DNA from: Lachnospiraceae bacterium | GTDB taxonomy: Bacteria > Bacillota > Clostridia > Lachnospirales > Lachnospiraceae | Assembly: GCA_009774245.1 (NCBI GenBank) | Contig: VSNM01000010.1 | Span: 1-48,066 of the forward strand | DNA length: 48,066 nucleotides | Direction: 5' to 3' | Shown: positions 1 to 7,978 of the stretch, piece after piece | Layout of the letters: the number at the start of each line of letters is the position of its first letter | How positions within the stretch are numbered: the first letter of the stretch is position 1 | Translations under genes and position numbers: made by a program | The notes under the pieces: model-generated | What the model saw: only the letters and a program-made list of their open reading frames with translations | Database searches by the model: none | What the model was told of the DNA's origin: nothing

Positions 1-101
1 CAGATTAATATATCCCATACCTTATTTAATTTGGAGAAATAACGGGCTTTTGGGTTTAAATAAATTAACGAATAACATTCAGGGAACTAAAAACCCCGAG
101 T

Positions 102-443
102 ATGGCATCCGTAATCTATCTGAAGAATCCTAAAAGAATCAAGGCATTAAGCATGCTGCTGTCACTGTCGCTTTTGATCAGGGCAGTCATCCAGTATCGT
201 ATGAGGGAAGGACTGAAAGAATACAAAAGGGAGAATCCTGATATAAAACTTCGGGCCGGATGGGGAGGAAGAGCGTTGGAAAACCCAACCTACAGGCTGT
301 TGTACGAACACAGTGTAAACTGTTATTTTGAAAAAGAGGATGCAGGCATATACAGCTATGCGTGGTCAAGCGCCGAAACAAGGGAAAGGGTAGAAACCCT
401 GCTAAACCTAATGAAGATAACACTGGAAGACTTGATAATGTAA
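102..443 (+). pseudogene. IS4/IS1634-like transposase, C-terminal fragment
   Basis: A 113-residue reading frame that resembles only the last part of an IS4-superfamily (IS1634-like) transposase. The stretch YLKNPKRIKALSMLLSLSLL followed by a basic segment matches the helix that follows the catalytic core in that group (typically LKxPxRIEALLxxxxLALL). The full transposase is about 500 residues, so the catalytic DDE region is absent. In-frame stops lie just upstream of the ATG, so no longer version survives here. A second IS fragment starts about 200 bp downstream. The assignment is by pattern only; a generic hypothetical protein is the alternative. Confidence 0.5.
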
Positions 444-641
444 AGCCTCCTGTGATGGGGGAAAGGGGGGGGACTATGCCTTAAAACAGGTATCTGTCAG
501 TTCAATCCGGACAACCATTCCAGAAAAATTTATTTTCATACTTAATCCGAGACTGGTATCAGAAAAAATAAATATTTTGAAATTGACACAACATTAAATA
601 AGTTAAAAAATACACAAACTGCTTGAAATGGGATCCAGGAA

Positions 642-1430
642 ATGGAGCAGGTGATATCACTCCTGGAAAAGGAAAACAGCCTGCAGTGGCAGCACAGCTG
701 GAAGAAGAACGCGGGAAAAACAAAAAACTGACTGCGCAGCTGAACAAAGATTTTGAAAATTCTTCCATCCCGTCCTCAAAACAGAAAGCGGGAAAGAAAA
801 AAAAACAACAGCCGTGAAAAAACAGGGAAGAAGCCGGGCGGACAGCCGGGCCATAAAGGCCATACCCGTAAACAGCATACACCAGATGTTACATATGAAA
901 TACCCGCCCCGGCTGAATATACAGATAACCCGGATTATTACGAAACCGGGAAGGTCATCCGCAAACAGAAGGTCAGTGTCATACTGAATGCGCAGATAAC
1001 TGAATATACAGCAAAGGAATACCGGAACCGGAAAACCGGTGCGCGCGTACACGCCCCTTTCCCGGAAGGGTATGTGAACGAAGTGAATTATGACGGGACA
1101 GTCAAGGCGCTGGCATTCCTTCTGGGGAATGAGTGCGGGTTTTCGCATGGAAAAATACGCAGGCTGCTGTCAGAACTGACGGATGGGGAGATTGAAATTT
1201 CAGACGGTATGATCAATGGCCTGTGCGCGGAGTTTTCTTCCAAAACAGACCGGGAAAAAGAGGAGATCATCAAAAAACTGATGACATCCCCGGTTATGAA
1301 CGTGGATTTTACAAATGCGTCGGTAAACAGGAAAAGCGCACAGGTTCTGGTACTGGCATCGCCATCCGCAGATGCTGCATTGTATATAGGAAGGGAGAAA
1401 AAAGGACATAAAGGTGTGGAAGGAACACCC
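642..1430 (+). pseudogene. IS66-family transposase (TnpC), frameshifted and truncated
   Basis: N-terminal part of an IS66 transposase spread over two frames. It starts as MEQVISLLEKEN in frame 3. It moves to frame 2 for the coiled-coil AQLEEERGKNKKLTAQLNKD and the NSSIPSSKQ motif, then returns to frame 3 at a run of nine A (797-805) for the hallmark KKPGGQPGHKGHTR and the zinc-finger and following region, up to about KGHKGVEGTP. Homology stops near 1430, where the sequence runs into the 3' end of the HAD gene. The catalytic DDE half is missing. Two compensating frameshifts plus truncation make it non-functional. Confidence 0.8.
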
Positions 1431-1452
1431 CGATTTTCTTTACAATTATATT

Positions 1453-2286
1453 TTAACACGGATAAAGGTTGTATGTTTCCTTTTTTTTATTTATTTGTCC
1501 ATAGAATTTGAAACACGCCTTCAGATACGCTACAATACCGTCCTCATCATTCCCACCGATGACAAGATCTGCCTTTTCCTTCACTGCGTCGATGGCATTT
1601 CCCATCGCAATGCCCATTCCGCACAGCTCCAGCATGCCGATGTCGGCATAATCGTCGCCAAACGCCGCGATCTGTGCAGTCTGTATCCCGCTCACGGCGC
1701 AAAACTCCATGATGGCACGCTCCTTTGTTACTGCCTTTTGGGTAAATTTGTACCAGTATCCATCGGAAAAACGGATACAGTCACATTCCGCCAGCAAGGT
1801 CTGTAGCTGCGCCGCCTGTGTGTCGTCAAAGATTTCCACACACATTTTAAGGGAGCTTTCACCGAAGTCCGCAAAATCCGTATAGATGCTGTCTCCCCAG
1901 CTCTGATCCTGTTTCCTGGGATCAACCTTGTAATTCCAGTAATGCGCATCTGTCGTATCAATCGTAATCTCACACTCCGCACCGCATACGCTTCTGGCTG
2001 CCGCAATCATCTGCCGCGTCTCCTCCGCGGAAAACTCAGCCTTATAGATATATTCTCCGCGATATTTTACGAGTGCGCCGCCGCTTGCGATCAGCACGTC
2101 GGGCTGCAGCTCCTCGATAAAGGACAAGGCATTCTGCTCTCCCCTTGAAGTTGACACTCCGATCAGAATGCCCTTCTCCCTGCACTCCCGAAGCGCTGTC
2201 AGTGTCCCCGGGGAGATGGTCTTGTCACTGCGCAGCAGCGTGCCGTCCAGATCAAACAGAAGCAGTTTTATTTTTCCCATATACAT
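1453..2286 (-). CDS. Cof-type HAD-superfamily hydrolase (sugar-phosphatase-like)
   Basis: A haloacid-dehalogenase phosphatase of the Cof/IIB type, probably acting on a phosphorylated sugar or small metabolite in the cytoplasm. Motif I is LLLFDLDGTLL near the N terminus (nucleophile Asp and acid/base Asp), motif II is GVSTSRG, and motifs III/IV lie in AVTKERAI and AAFGDDYADIGML, followed by GIAMGNA and NDEDGI. About 277 residues is normal for the family. The ATG at 2286 is chosen because GGGAGG sits six bases before it. The last ~20 residues (after YLKACF) run into sequence bordering the IS66 fragment and may be a replaced tail. It is the last gene of the leftward LacI/GH13 locus. Confidence 0.85.
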   Translation of the reverse strand: MYMGKIKLLLFDLDGTLLRSDKTISPGTLTALRECREKGILIGVSTSRGEQNALSFIEELQPDVLIASGGALVKYRGEYIYKAEFSAEETRQMIAAARSVCGAECEITIDTTDAHYWNYKVDPRKQDQSWGDSIYTDFADFGESSLKMCVEIFDDTQAAQLQTLLAECDCIRFSDGYWYKFTQKAVTKERAIMEFCAVSGIQTAQIAAFGDDYADIGMLELCGMGIAMGNAIDAVKEKADLVIGGNDEDGIVAYLKACFKFYGQINKKKETYNLYPC

Positions 2287-2301
2287 TTGTCCTCCCTTCA
2301 C

Positions 2302-2550
2302 TCAGCGCAAATCGTACTTGACGACATCCATCTCCACCGTTCCGTCCGCGAAAAAGGAGATACCGTCCGCCAGCGCATTGCCAAACACACAGCTGTACGT
2401 GCCGTCCGCATTCTGCCACACTTTCGGATCACAGAAACCGAACTTACTGGCGCCCTGCGGCAGGTTCTTCTCGTCAAGAACGGGATTCTTTTCATACTTT
2501 TGATAATCGAGTCCGTCACCGACAGCAAGGCTCTGTGTCTGGTTTTCGTA
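2302..2550 (-). pseudogene. GH32 (sucrose-6-phosphate hydrolase/invertase) remnant
   Basis: An open stretch of 82 codons in the same frame as the upstream GH13 gene and starting right after its TGA. The first part (AVGDGLDYQKYEKNPVLDE, then NLPQGASKFGFCDPKVW) matches the GH32 region around the RDP motif, here CDP. The last part (ADGISFFADGTVEMDVVKYD) matches the extreme C terminus of GH32 enzymes. The roughly 300 residues between them are missing, joined in frame at CVFGN/ALADG. So this is a family-32 gene that lost both its N terminus and its middle. The loss of the arginine of RDP supports decay. Together with LacI and GH13 it indicates an ancestral sucrose operon. Confidence 0.75.
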
Positions 2551-4386
2551 TCATTTCCTTTTCAAATAATAAAATCCATATGCCGGTATATATATCGCCG
2601 TCGTTTTTATTTCCTGTCCTGAAATCATGTCGGCGTATTCCTCCCCATCTGCCGGAATACATACCGTCCTGTCACACTCGCTGAAATTAAACATGCCAAC
2701 CACCTTGTCGCCTTCATAATACCTGCCGATACAGAGCACTGCGATATCCCCGGTGTCCATAGTCCACATGTCCGCATTGGACACAAACGCTTTTTCCTTT
2801 TTCCGGATCTGTTCCAGCCGGCTGAGCTGTCCGAACAGTTTTCCCTCCACCGTATCCGGATCGGAGACATTCGCTGCAAGCGTCCAATTCATCGCACCGC
2901 GGTGAATGTAACGCGAATCGGCCGCTTTTTCAGGATCTTTCTTATACGTATAGTCATTGACCTGCGCAACCTCATCGCCGCTGTACAAAACAGGAATCCC
3001 CGACTGCATGAACATGTATGCATGAAGCGTCACATCCAGCTGAATCGCGCGATTCATCGCAGCGTCATCCTGCTCAAATCCCGCCTTTTCGATGCCGCAC
3101 ATGGACGCAGTCGTACCACAGAACCTGGCGTCTCCCGTAACCGGATCCGCATTGTAGAGTTCTCCGCGGCTGTTGCTCTCTCCCGCATACCCCTGAAAAT
3201 AGTCATTCAGATACTTCTTGTGCGGCCGTTCCCTGAACCCGTCCTCTCTCAGCGTATTGTAGTCCAGCCCCCATCCAATGTCATCGTGACAGCGCAGATA
3301 ATTCAGGAATACATAGTCCTTAGGCAACGCGCCCACAATGTCAAGCTGTCTCTTCAGAAGCCTTGTATCCCTTGTCGCAACCGTATGCCATGTCGTCGCC
3401 ATGGTCGTCACATTGTACAGCATATGGCACTCCGGCTTCTCCACCGTCCCAAAATAAGGCACTACTTTCTCCGGCTCCATGACCACCTCTCCTAGCAGGA
3501 GAACTCCCGGGCAGACGATCTCACTGATCATGCGCATCATGCGCACGATCGTGTGAACCTGCGGCAGGTTTCGGCACTGTGTACCAAGCTCTTTCCATAT
3601 ATATGGTACTGCATCAATCCGAATAATGTCAATCCCCCTGTTTGCCAGATACAGGAAATTGTACATCATCTCGTTAAAGACACGCGGATTTTTATAATTC
3701 AAGTCCCACTGGTAGGGATAAAAGGATGTCATGACAAAATGCTCCGCCTCAGGAAGCCACGTGAAATTGCCGGGCGCCGTCGTCGGAAACACCTGCGGCA
3801 CAGTCTTCTCGTACAGGGACGGAATATATGAATTGTCAAAAAAGAAATATCGGCTCATATATTCCCCCTCACCCCTGCGCGCCCTCTTAGCCCACTCATG
3901 ATCTTCCGAGGTATGGTTCATGACAAAGTCCATGCAGACGTTTATCCCTTTTTTGTGGCACGCGGCAGTCAGGCTCTCCAGATCCTCCATAGTGCCCAGC
4001 TGCTTTTGCACTTTCCTGAAATCCGACACCGCATATCCGCCATCCGAACGCCCTTTCGGCGTCTCAAGAAACGGCATCAGATGGATATAATTTACATTGC
4101 ACTGTTCTATGTAGTCCAGCCTGGACTCCACCCCTTTAATATTTCCCGCAAAATTATCAATATACAGCATCATTCCCAGCAGATCATTACGCCTATACCA
4201 GTTCTTATTCTCCTCACGCTCCGTATCCATCGCCTTGAGCTCCCTGCTGCGCTCCTGGTAAAAACGCTGCATATTGTCACACAGTTCCGCAAACATGTCC
4301 CCATTGTCATACAGCTCCATATAAAGCCAGCGAAGCTCGTCATGGTGCCTCTCAAACCTTCTTGCATAGTTTTCCTTTTTAACCAT
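2551..4386 (-). CDS. GH13 amylosucrase-like / sucrose-acting alpha-glucosidase
   Basis: A 611-residue GH13 enzyme of the amylosucrase type (subfamily 4), predicted to act on sucrose by transglucosylation or hydrolysis in the cytoplasm; there is no signal peptide. Amylosucrase-like features in order: a helical N-terminal domain, YIDNFAGNIKGV, YIHLMPFLETPKGRSDGGYA, DFVMNHTSEDHEWA, the WDLNY motif, IDIIRIDAVPYIW (nucleophile Asp), LLLGEVV (acid/base Glu) and LRCHDDIGWG (stabilising Asp). ATG at 4386 has AGGAGG eight bases before it. It sits downstream of a LacI gene and a predicted operator. The exact product specificity (polymerase, hydrolase or phosphorylase) cannot be read from sequence. Confidence 0.85.
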   Translation of the reverse strand: MVKKENYARRFERHHDELRWLYMELYDNGDMFAELCDNMQRFYQERSRELKAMDTEREENKNWYRRNDLLGMMLYIDNFAGNIKGVESRLDYIEQCNVNYIHLMPFLETPKGRSDGGYAVSDFRKVQKQLGTMEDLESLTAACHKKGINVCMDFVMNHTSEDHEWAKRARRGEGEYMSRYFFFDNSYIPSLYEKTVPQVFPTTAPGNFTWLPEAEHFVMTSFYPYQWDLNYKNPRVFNEMMYNFLYLANRGIDIIRIDAVPYIWKELGTQCRNLPQVHTIVRMMRMISEIVCPGVLLLGEVVMEPEKVVPYFGTVEKPECHMLYNVTTMATTWHTVATRDTRLLKRQLDIVGALPKDYVFLNYLRCHDDIGWGLDYNTLREDGFRERPHKKYLNDYFQGYAGESNSRGELYNADPVTGDARFCGTTASMCGIEKAGFEQDDAAMNRAIQLDVTLHAYMFMQSGIPVLYSGDEVAQVNDYTYKKDPEKAADSRYIHRGAMNWTLAANVSDPDTVEGKLFGQLSRLEQIRKKEKAFVSNADMWTMDTGDIAVLCIGRYYEGDKVVGMFNFSECDRTVCIPADGEEYADMISGQEIKTTAIYIPAYGFYYLKRK

Positions 4387-4515
4387 AAAACCATCCTCCT
4401 ATTTCTTTCAATCATTTTCCTACCCGCCGTTTTAGACGCGTATTTCACCAGCAACAAATTTCCTTATGCGCCCATACACGCAAAAAGATGTCGTTTCTGT
4501 ACTGCCCATGAATTG

Positions 4516-4544
4516 ATAGTAACATTCCTTCCTTAATATATCAA
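4516..4544 (-). promoter_or_regulatory. Predicted sigma-A promoter of the GH13 gene
   Basis: On the minus strand: -35 TTGATA (4539-4544), 17-bp spacer, -10 TACTAT (4516-4521). It lies about 120 bp upstream of the GH13 start. The -35 box overlaps a LacI-type operator, which suggests repression by the neighbouring LacI protein. Confidence 0.6.
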
Positions 4545-4552
4545 TCGTTTAA
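4541..4552. promoter_or_regulatory. LacI-type operator O1 (TCAATCGTTTAA)
   Basis: Near-palindromic 12-mer with central CG, typical of LacI-family sites. It overlaps the -35 box of the GH13 promoter and matches the two other sites at 4663 and 5759. Confidence 0.55.
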
Positions 4553-4662
4553 CATATTTTTCAGCATATTATCTTATAATATACTGCTTTTTAATCCATA
4601 TAATGTTCTATTTTTTGTATATATTCACTAAAGTGCACTTATTTTTATGTCGTATATGTATA

Positions 4663-4674
4663 TCAAACCTTTGA
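4663..4674. promoter_or_regulatory. LacI-type operator O2 (TCAAACCTTTGA)
   Basis: Arms TCAAA/TTTGA pair perfectly around CC. It is placed between the LacI stop and the GH13 promoter, where it could act as an auxiliary or looping site about 120 bp from O1. Confidence 0.45.
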
Positions 4675-4744
4675 CATTCTTGATATTAGCCAGCGCATAA
4701 TTACTGCAAATCCCATCTTCTGATACCTTTTTGGCAGAACGCTG

Positions 4745-5722
4745 TCATGTTGTCTCCCTCTCTACCAGATATACCGGAAGAACCGTCCGTTTCGGCACCA
4801 CTTTCCCGCCGACAGCGTCGTGGAGCAGATTGACTGCAATCTCAGCCATTTCCCTGACTGGCTGGTGAATGGTCGTCAATTGTGGTGTTGTCAGTGTGGC
4901 AATATTGACATCGTCAAAACCAATAATCTTCATCTGTTCAGGCACCGGCTGCCCGAGTTTGCGACAGACCTGCAAGGCCTGGGCGGCAATCACATCACTG
5001 TTCAAAAAGAGCCCGTCCGTCTCCGGATGTTCTAACAAGGCGGATTCGATCATCATATCATACTTCATGTTATGATACTGTGCTTTCTCCGTGAACACTT
5101 CCGCAAAGGCAACGCCTTTTTTTTCGCAGACTTCACGGAAACCTTCTGTCCGTTGGTCTGCCGGCATCGTGATGTTATTTATGTTTCCCACATGAAGCAG
5201 ATGCCTGCATCCGCTTGATATCAGTTTTTCTGCGGCCAGCGCCCCCCCCTGCCTGTTGTCGCACTCAACCGCGGCTGTTCCGTTGTCAAGATAGCGCTCC
5301 ATCGTGATTACCGGCACATGAATTCCGTCAAACACCTCAACCGACACAGTTCCGCTGCACAGAATGATTCCCGCAACCCTGTTCCCCGTGCAGATATCAA
5401 TGTACTCCCTCTCCTTTTCCTCTATGCTTTGCGAGTTGCACAACAGGATACGATACCCTTTTTTGTACGCCTGGTTTTCTATATTGCTGATCATCTCCGC
5501 AAAATACGGATGTCTGATATGCGGCACGATCAGCCCAATTGTGTTCGTGCTCTTTCCCTGGAGGGAACGCGCCACTTCATTGGGACGGTAGTTGAGTTTT
5601 TTCATCGCGCCATACACTTTCGCGCGCGCGTCATCACTGATGTAACCCCTGTTATTCAACACCCTGGATACAGTTCCCACTGTCAGTCCTGCTTCCTTTG
5701 CAACATCCTTTAAAGTTACCAT
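4745..5722 (-). CDS. LacI-family transcriptional repressor (sucrose-locus type)
   Basis: A 325-residue LacI/GalR regulator. The N terminus VTLKDVAKEAGLTVGTVSRVLNNRGYIS is the helix-turn-helix; the hinge region follows (NYRPNEVARSLQ). A periplasmic-binding-protein-like sugar-sensing domain begins at NTIGLIVPHIRHPYFAEM and includes IIGFDDVNIATLTTPQLTTI. It should bind operators in the dimer form and release them on binding its sugar or sugar phosphate. AGGGGT precedes the ATG. Matching 12-bp operators lie at its own promoter and at the GH13 promoter, so autoregulation and control of the amylosucrase-like gene are likely. The sucrose ligand is inferred from the neighbours. Confidence 0.9.
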   Translation of the reverse strand: MVTLKDVAKEAGLTVGTVSRVLNNRGYISDDARAKVYGAMKKLNYRPNEVARSLQGKSTNTIGLIVPHIRHPYFAEMISNIENQAYKKGYRILLCNSQSIEEKEREYIDICTGNRVAGIILCSGTVSVEVFDGIHVPVITMERYLDNGTAAVECDNRQGGALAAEKLISSGCRHLLHVGNINNITMPADQRTEGFREVCEKKGVAFAEVFTEKAQYHNMKYDMMIESALLEHPETDGLFLNSDVIAAQALQVCRKLGQPVPEQMKIIGFDDVNIATLTTPQLTTIHQPVREMAEIAVNLLHDAVGGKVVPKRTVLPVYLVERETT

Positions 5723-5733
5723 TTGCCTACCCC

Positions 5734-5762
5734 TTTATCTCTTTTCCGATATTGTATGTCAA
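5734..5762 (-). promoter_or_regulatory. Predicted promoter of the LacI gene
   Basis: Minus strand: -35 TTGACA (5757-5762), spacer 17 bp, weak -10 GATAAA (5734-5739). Its -35 overlaps the operator at 5759-5770, as in the GH13 promoter. Confidence 0.5.
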
Positions 5763-5770
5763 ACGTTTAA
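5759..5770. promoter_or_regulatory. LacI-type operator O3 (TCAAACGTTTAA)
   Basis: Almost perfect palindrome centred on CG, overlapping the -35 box of the LacI gene. Shares the pattern TCAAWCSTTTRA with the other two sites. Confidence 0.55.
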
Positions 5771-5848
5771 TATACATTTCCTATATAATATATCACACTT
5801 TTTTCCGTTTGCCTATATCCCTTCTGTTATTATTTTATCATCAGCCGT

Positions 5849-5981
5849 GTTACTGTTCACTCCGTTCCAGTAACAGGTAAAAATCCATGCAAAATTTGCT
5901 TCGCAAATGGATTTTTACTTGCTGCATGTACGTTTTCTTACGGACTTAGCAGTAAATGCTAAGTCCTGTGTGAACAGTAAC
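5849..5981. mobile_element. MITE-like palindromic element, copy A (133 bp)
   Basis: Terminal inverted repeats GTTACTGTTCAC and GTGAACAGTAAC are exact. The element is bordered by a perfect 8-bp direct repeat, TCAGCCGT (5841-5848 and 5982-5989), as expected for a target-site duplication. Inside are two smaller hairpins: AAAATCCAT/ATGGATTTT around a TTTGCTTCGCAAA core, and GACTTAGC/GCTAAGTC. It has no coding capacity, so it would be moved in trans. A longer relative lies at 13997-14162. Confidence 0.85.
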
Positions 5982-6073
5982 TCAGCCGTCCATCCTGCCC
6001 ACGCCTGTAACGTCCGCGCTGTTTCTTCATAAAATATCCATAAGGCATATTACGACTGGAGCAACAAAACCAT

Positions 6074-7891
6074 ATGGCTATCGGTTATCTGACAATACAG
6101 GCGCGAACCGCGCACGACGCGCTTCCCTTAAGCGGCGCATCGGTCAGGATCTTAAATACGCAGGGCGCAAGCGTCTACGAACTGACCACGGACGAAAACG
6201 GGGATACCCATGCAATCCCATTGGAGACACTGGATAAAAGCTTTTCCCTCTCCCCCTATTATTCAGGCATTCCCTACACAAGCTACAACGTGCTTGTCCG
6301 CGCTTCCGGATTCAATTCACTCTATGTCGCAGACATTCCCATTTACGACGGGGAGAGGGCTGTGCTGCCCGTATCAGCCATTCCCATGCAGGAGCGGCAA
6401 CGCAGCCCTATACAGGCGGTAATCTATGTAGGCGCTCCCGCAGTCTCCCTGACAGGAGCGCGTTCGCAGGAAGAACCGTCCGGTACACCTTACATACTTC
6501 GACAGGTTGTCATTCCTGATCCCATCACCATCCATCTGGGCGCTCCCAGCGCTGCTGCCGCCAATGTACAAGTGTCTTTTCCTGACTATGTAAAAAACGT
6601 GGCAAGCAGTGAGATCTATCCCACCTGGCCTGCAGCCGCCCTGACTGCTAATATTTATGCCATTATCACATTTGCGCTGAACCGAATCTACACGGAATGG
6701 TATCGCAGCCGCAATTATGAATTTGACATTACAAACAGCCCCGCCTATGACCAGTATTTTGTATACGGCCGTCCGATCTATGATTCCATCAGCCGTATCG
6801 TCGACAATATTTTTGACGAATATGTGCGGCGGCAAGGGCAGATCTCCCCTTACTTTACCTCCTTCTGCAATGGAACTACCGCCACCTGTTCCGGGCTGTC
6901 CCAGTGGGGAACCGTCACACTGGCGGAACAGGGACTTATCCCGCTTGAGATCCTGCGTTCCTATTACCCAAAAGATATCGAGATCGCACAGACTGACATC
7001 CGGACGGGAATCCTCTCCTCCTACCCGGGTTCTCCGCTCAGAGTGGGCAGTACCGGGCTTGATGTCCAGACAATCCAGACGCGGCTTGCACGTATCCGCA
7101 GAAACTATCCTGCCATTCCCGCCATCACTGACGCGGAAGGGCAGTTCCAGAACAGCACCCAGGCAGCGGTGACAAAGTTCCAGAGCATATTTAATCTGAC
7201 GCCCGACGGTATCGTGGGAAAGTCGACCTGGTACAAAATCTCACAGCTTTATTCCGCTGTTGCCAGACTGGCAGAACTGGACAGCGAGGGAGACGCCCTT
7301 GGCATCGGTACTGTCCCGCCCTCCTCCGTGCTGCGTCAGGGCTCCCGCGGACAGGACGTGATCACGCTGCAGTACCTCCTCAATGTGGCAGCCGAGTATT
7401 ATCCGGGCATTCCTGCCCCCACACAGGACGGCATCTTCGGAAGCGGAACGCAGCAGGCAGTCACCGCATTCCAGCGGGTTATGCAGCTAAATCCCGACGG
7501 CATCGTAGGCCCCATGACCTGGCAGGCGTTGTACGACGTCTATCTCGGCGCTGACCAGAATGTACCATCACCCTCTCCGAATCCCGACACAATACAATAT
7601 ATCGTAAAACCCGGCGACAGCCTCTGGCTCATCGCGCGCAGATACAGCACCACCGTATCCGCCATTCAGAGACAGAACAACCTCACAGGAGACCTGATCC
7701 GCGTCGGACAGGTGCTGACAATCCCCGTATCAGGAACGCCTTCCTACATAGAATACACCGTCAAGGCGGGCGACTCTCTCTGGCGCATCGCCCAACAGTA
7801 CAATACGACAGTGCAGGCCCTGATGAACCTGAACGGACTGACAAGCGACCTGCTGATGATCGGGCAGGTGCTCAAGGTGCGCGAATCGTAA
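6074..7891 (+). CDS. SpoIID-domain protein with two peptidoglycan-binding and two LysM domains
   Basis: A 605-residue cell-wall or spore-type protein. Rough order: a carboxypeptidase-regulatory-like beta domain (1-110); a SpoIID-like lytic transglycosylase region (about 185-305), with the conserved glutamate in KNVASSEIYPTWPAAAL and the GLSQWG motif; two PG_binding_1 domains (about 325-390 and 410-485, each ending in PDGIVGxxTW); then two LysM repeats (YIVKPGDSLWLIARRY and YTVKAGDSLWRIAQQY). There is no obvious signal peptide, which fits a protein made in the mother cell during sporulation. The start is taken as the ATG with GGAG about ten bases upstream. A weak CATATTA sigma-E/K-like -10 lies upstream, too little to rely on. 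Confidence 0.8.
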   Translation: MAIGYLTIQARTAHDALPLSGASVRILNTQGASVYELTTDENGDTHAIPLETLDKSFSLSPYYSGIPYTSYNVLVRASGFNSLYVADIPIYDGERAVLPVSAIPMQERQRSPIQAVIYVGAPAVSLTGARSQEEPSGTPYILRQVVIPDPITIHLGAPSAAAANVQVSFPDYVKNVASSEIYPTWPAAALTANIYAIITFALNRIYTEWYRSRNYEFDITNSPAYDQYFVYGRPIYDSISRIVDNIFDEYVRRQGQISPYFTSFCNGTTATCSGLSQWGTVTLAEQGLIPLEILRSYYPKDIEIAQTDIRTGILSSYPGSPLRVGSTGLDVQTIQTRLARIRRNYPAIPAITDAEGQFQNSTQAAVTKFQSIFNLTPDGIVGKSTWYKISQLYSAVARLAELDSEGDALGIGTVPPSSVLRQGSRGQDVITLQYLLNVAAEYYPGIPAPTQDGIFGSGTQQAVTAFQRVMQLNPDGIVGPMTWQALYDVYLGADQNVPSPSPNPDTIQYIVKPGDSLWLIARRYSTTVSAIQRQNNLTGDLIRVGQVLTIPVSGTPSYIEYTVKAGDSLWRIAQQYNTTVQALMNLNGLTSDLLMIGQVLKVRES

Positions 7892-7894
7892 GGA

Positions 7895-7923
7895 TTGACG
7901 AATCCGCGCCGCAATGTTAGACT
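7895..7923 (+). promoter_or_regulatory. Promoter of AAA/PD-(D/E)XK gene copy 1 (duplicated leader)
   Basis: TTGACG (7895-7900), 17-bp spacer, TAGACT (7918-7923), followed by a small GC hairpin leader. The same promoter with identical spacing precedes copy 2 at 15349, so it was part of the duplicated unit. Confidence 0.6.
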
Positions 7924-7978
7924 AACAGTAGGAACTGCGTCTGCGGCTCCTTAGGATTTGATGCGGGAGGTGGATGCT

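Noticed and set aside
797..805. Programmed frameshift in the IS66 transposase at a run of nine A
   Set aside because: A second frameshift lies upstream and the gene is truncated, so simple decay explains it.
1414..2148. Rightward ORFs over the HAD gene
   Set aside because: Antisense shadows of a gene with all HAD motifs and a good ribosome site.
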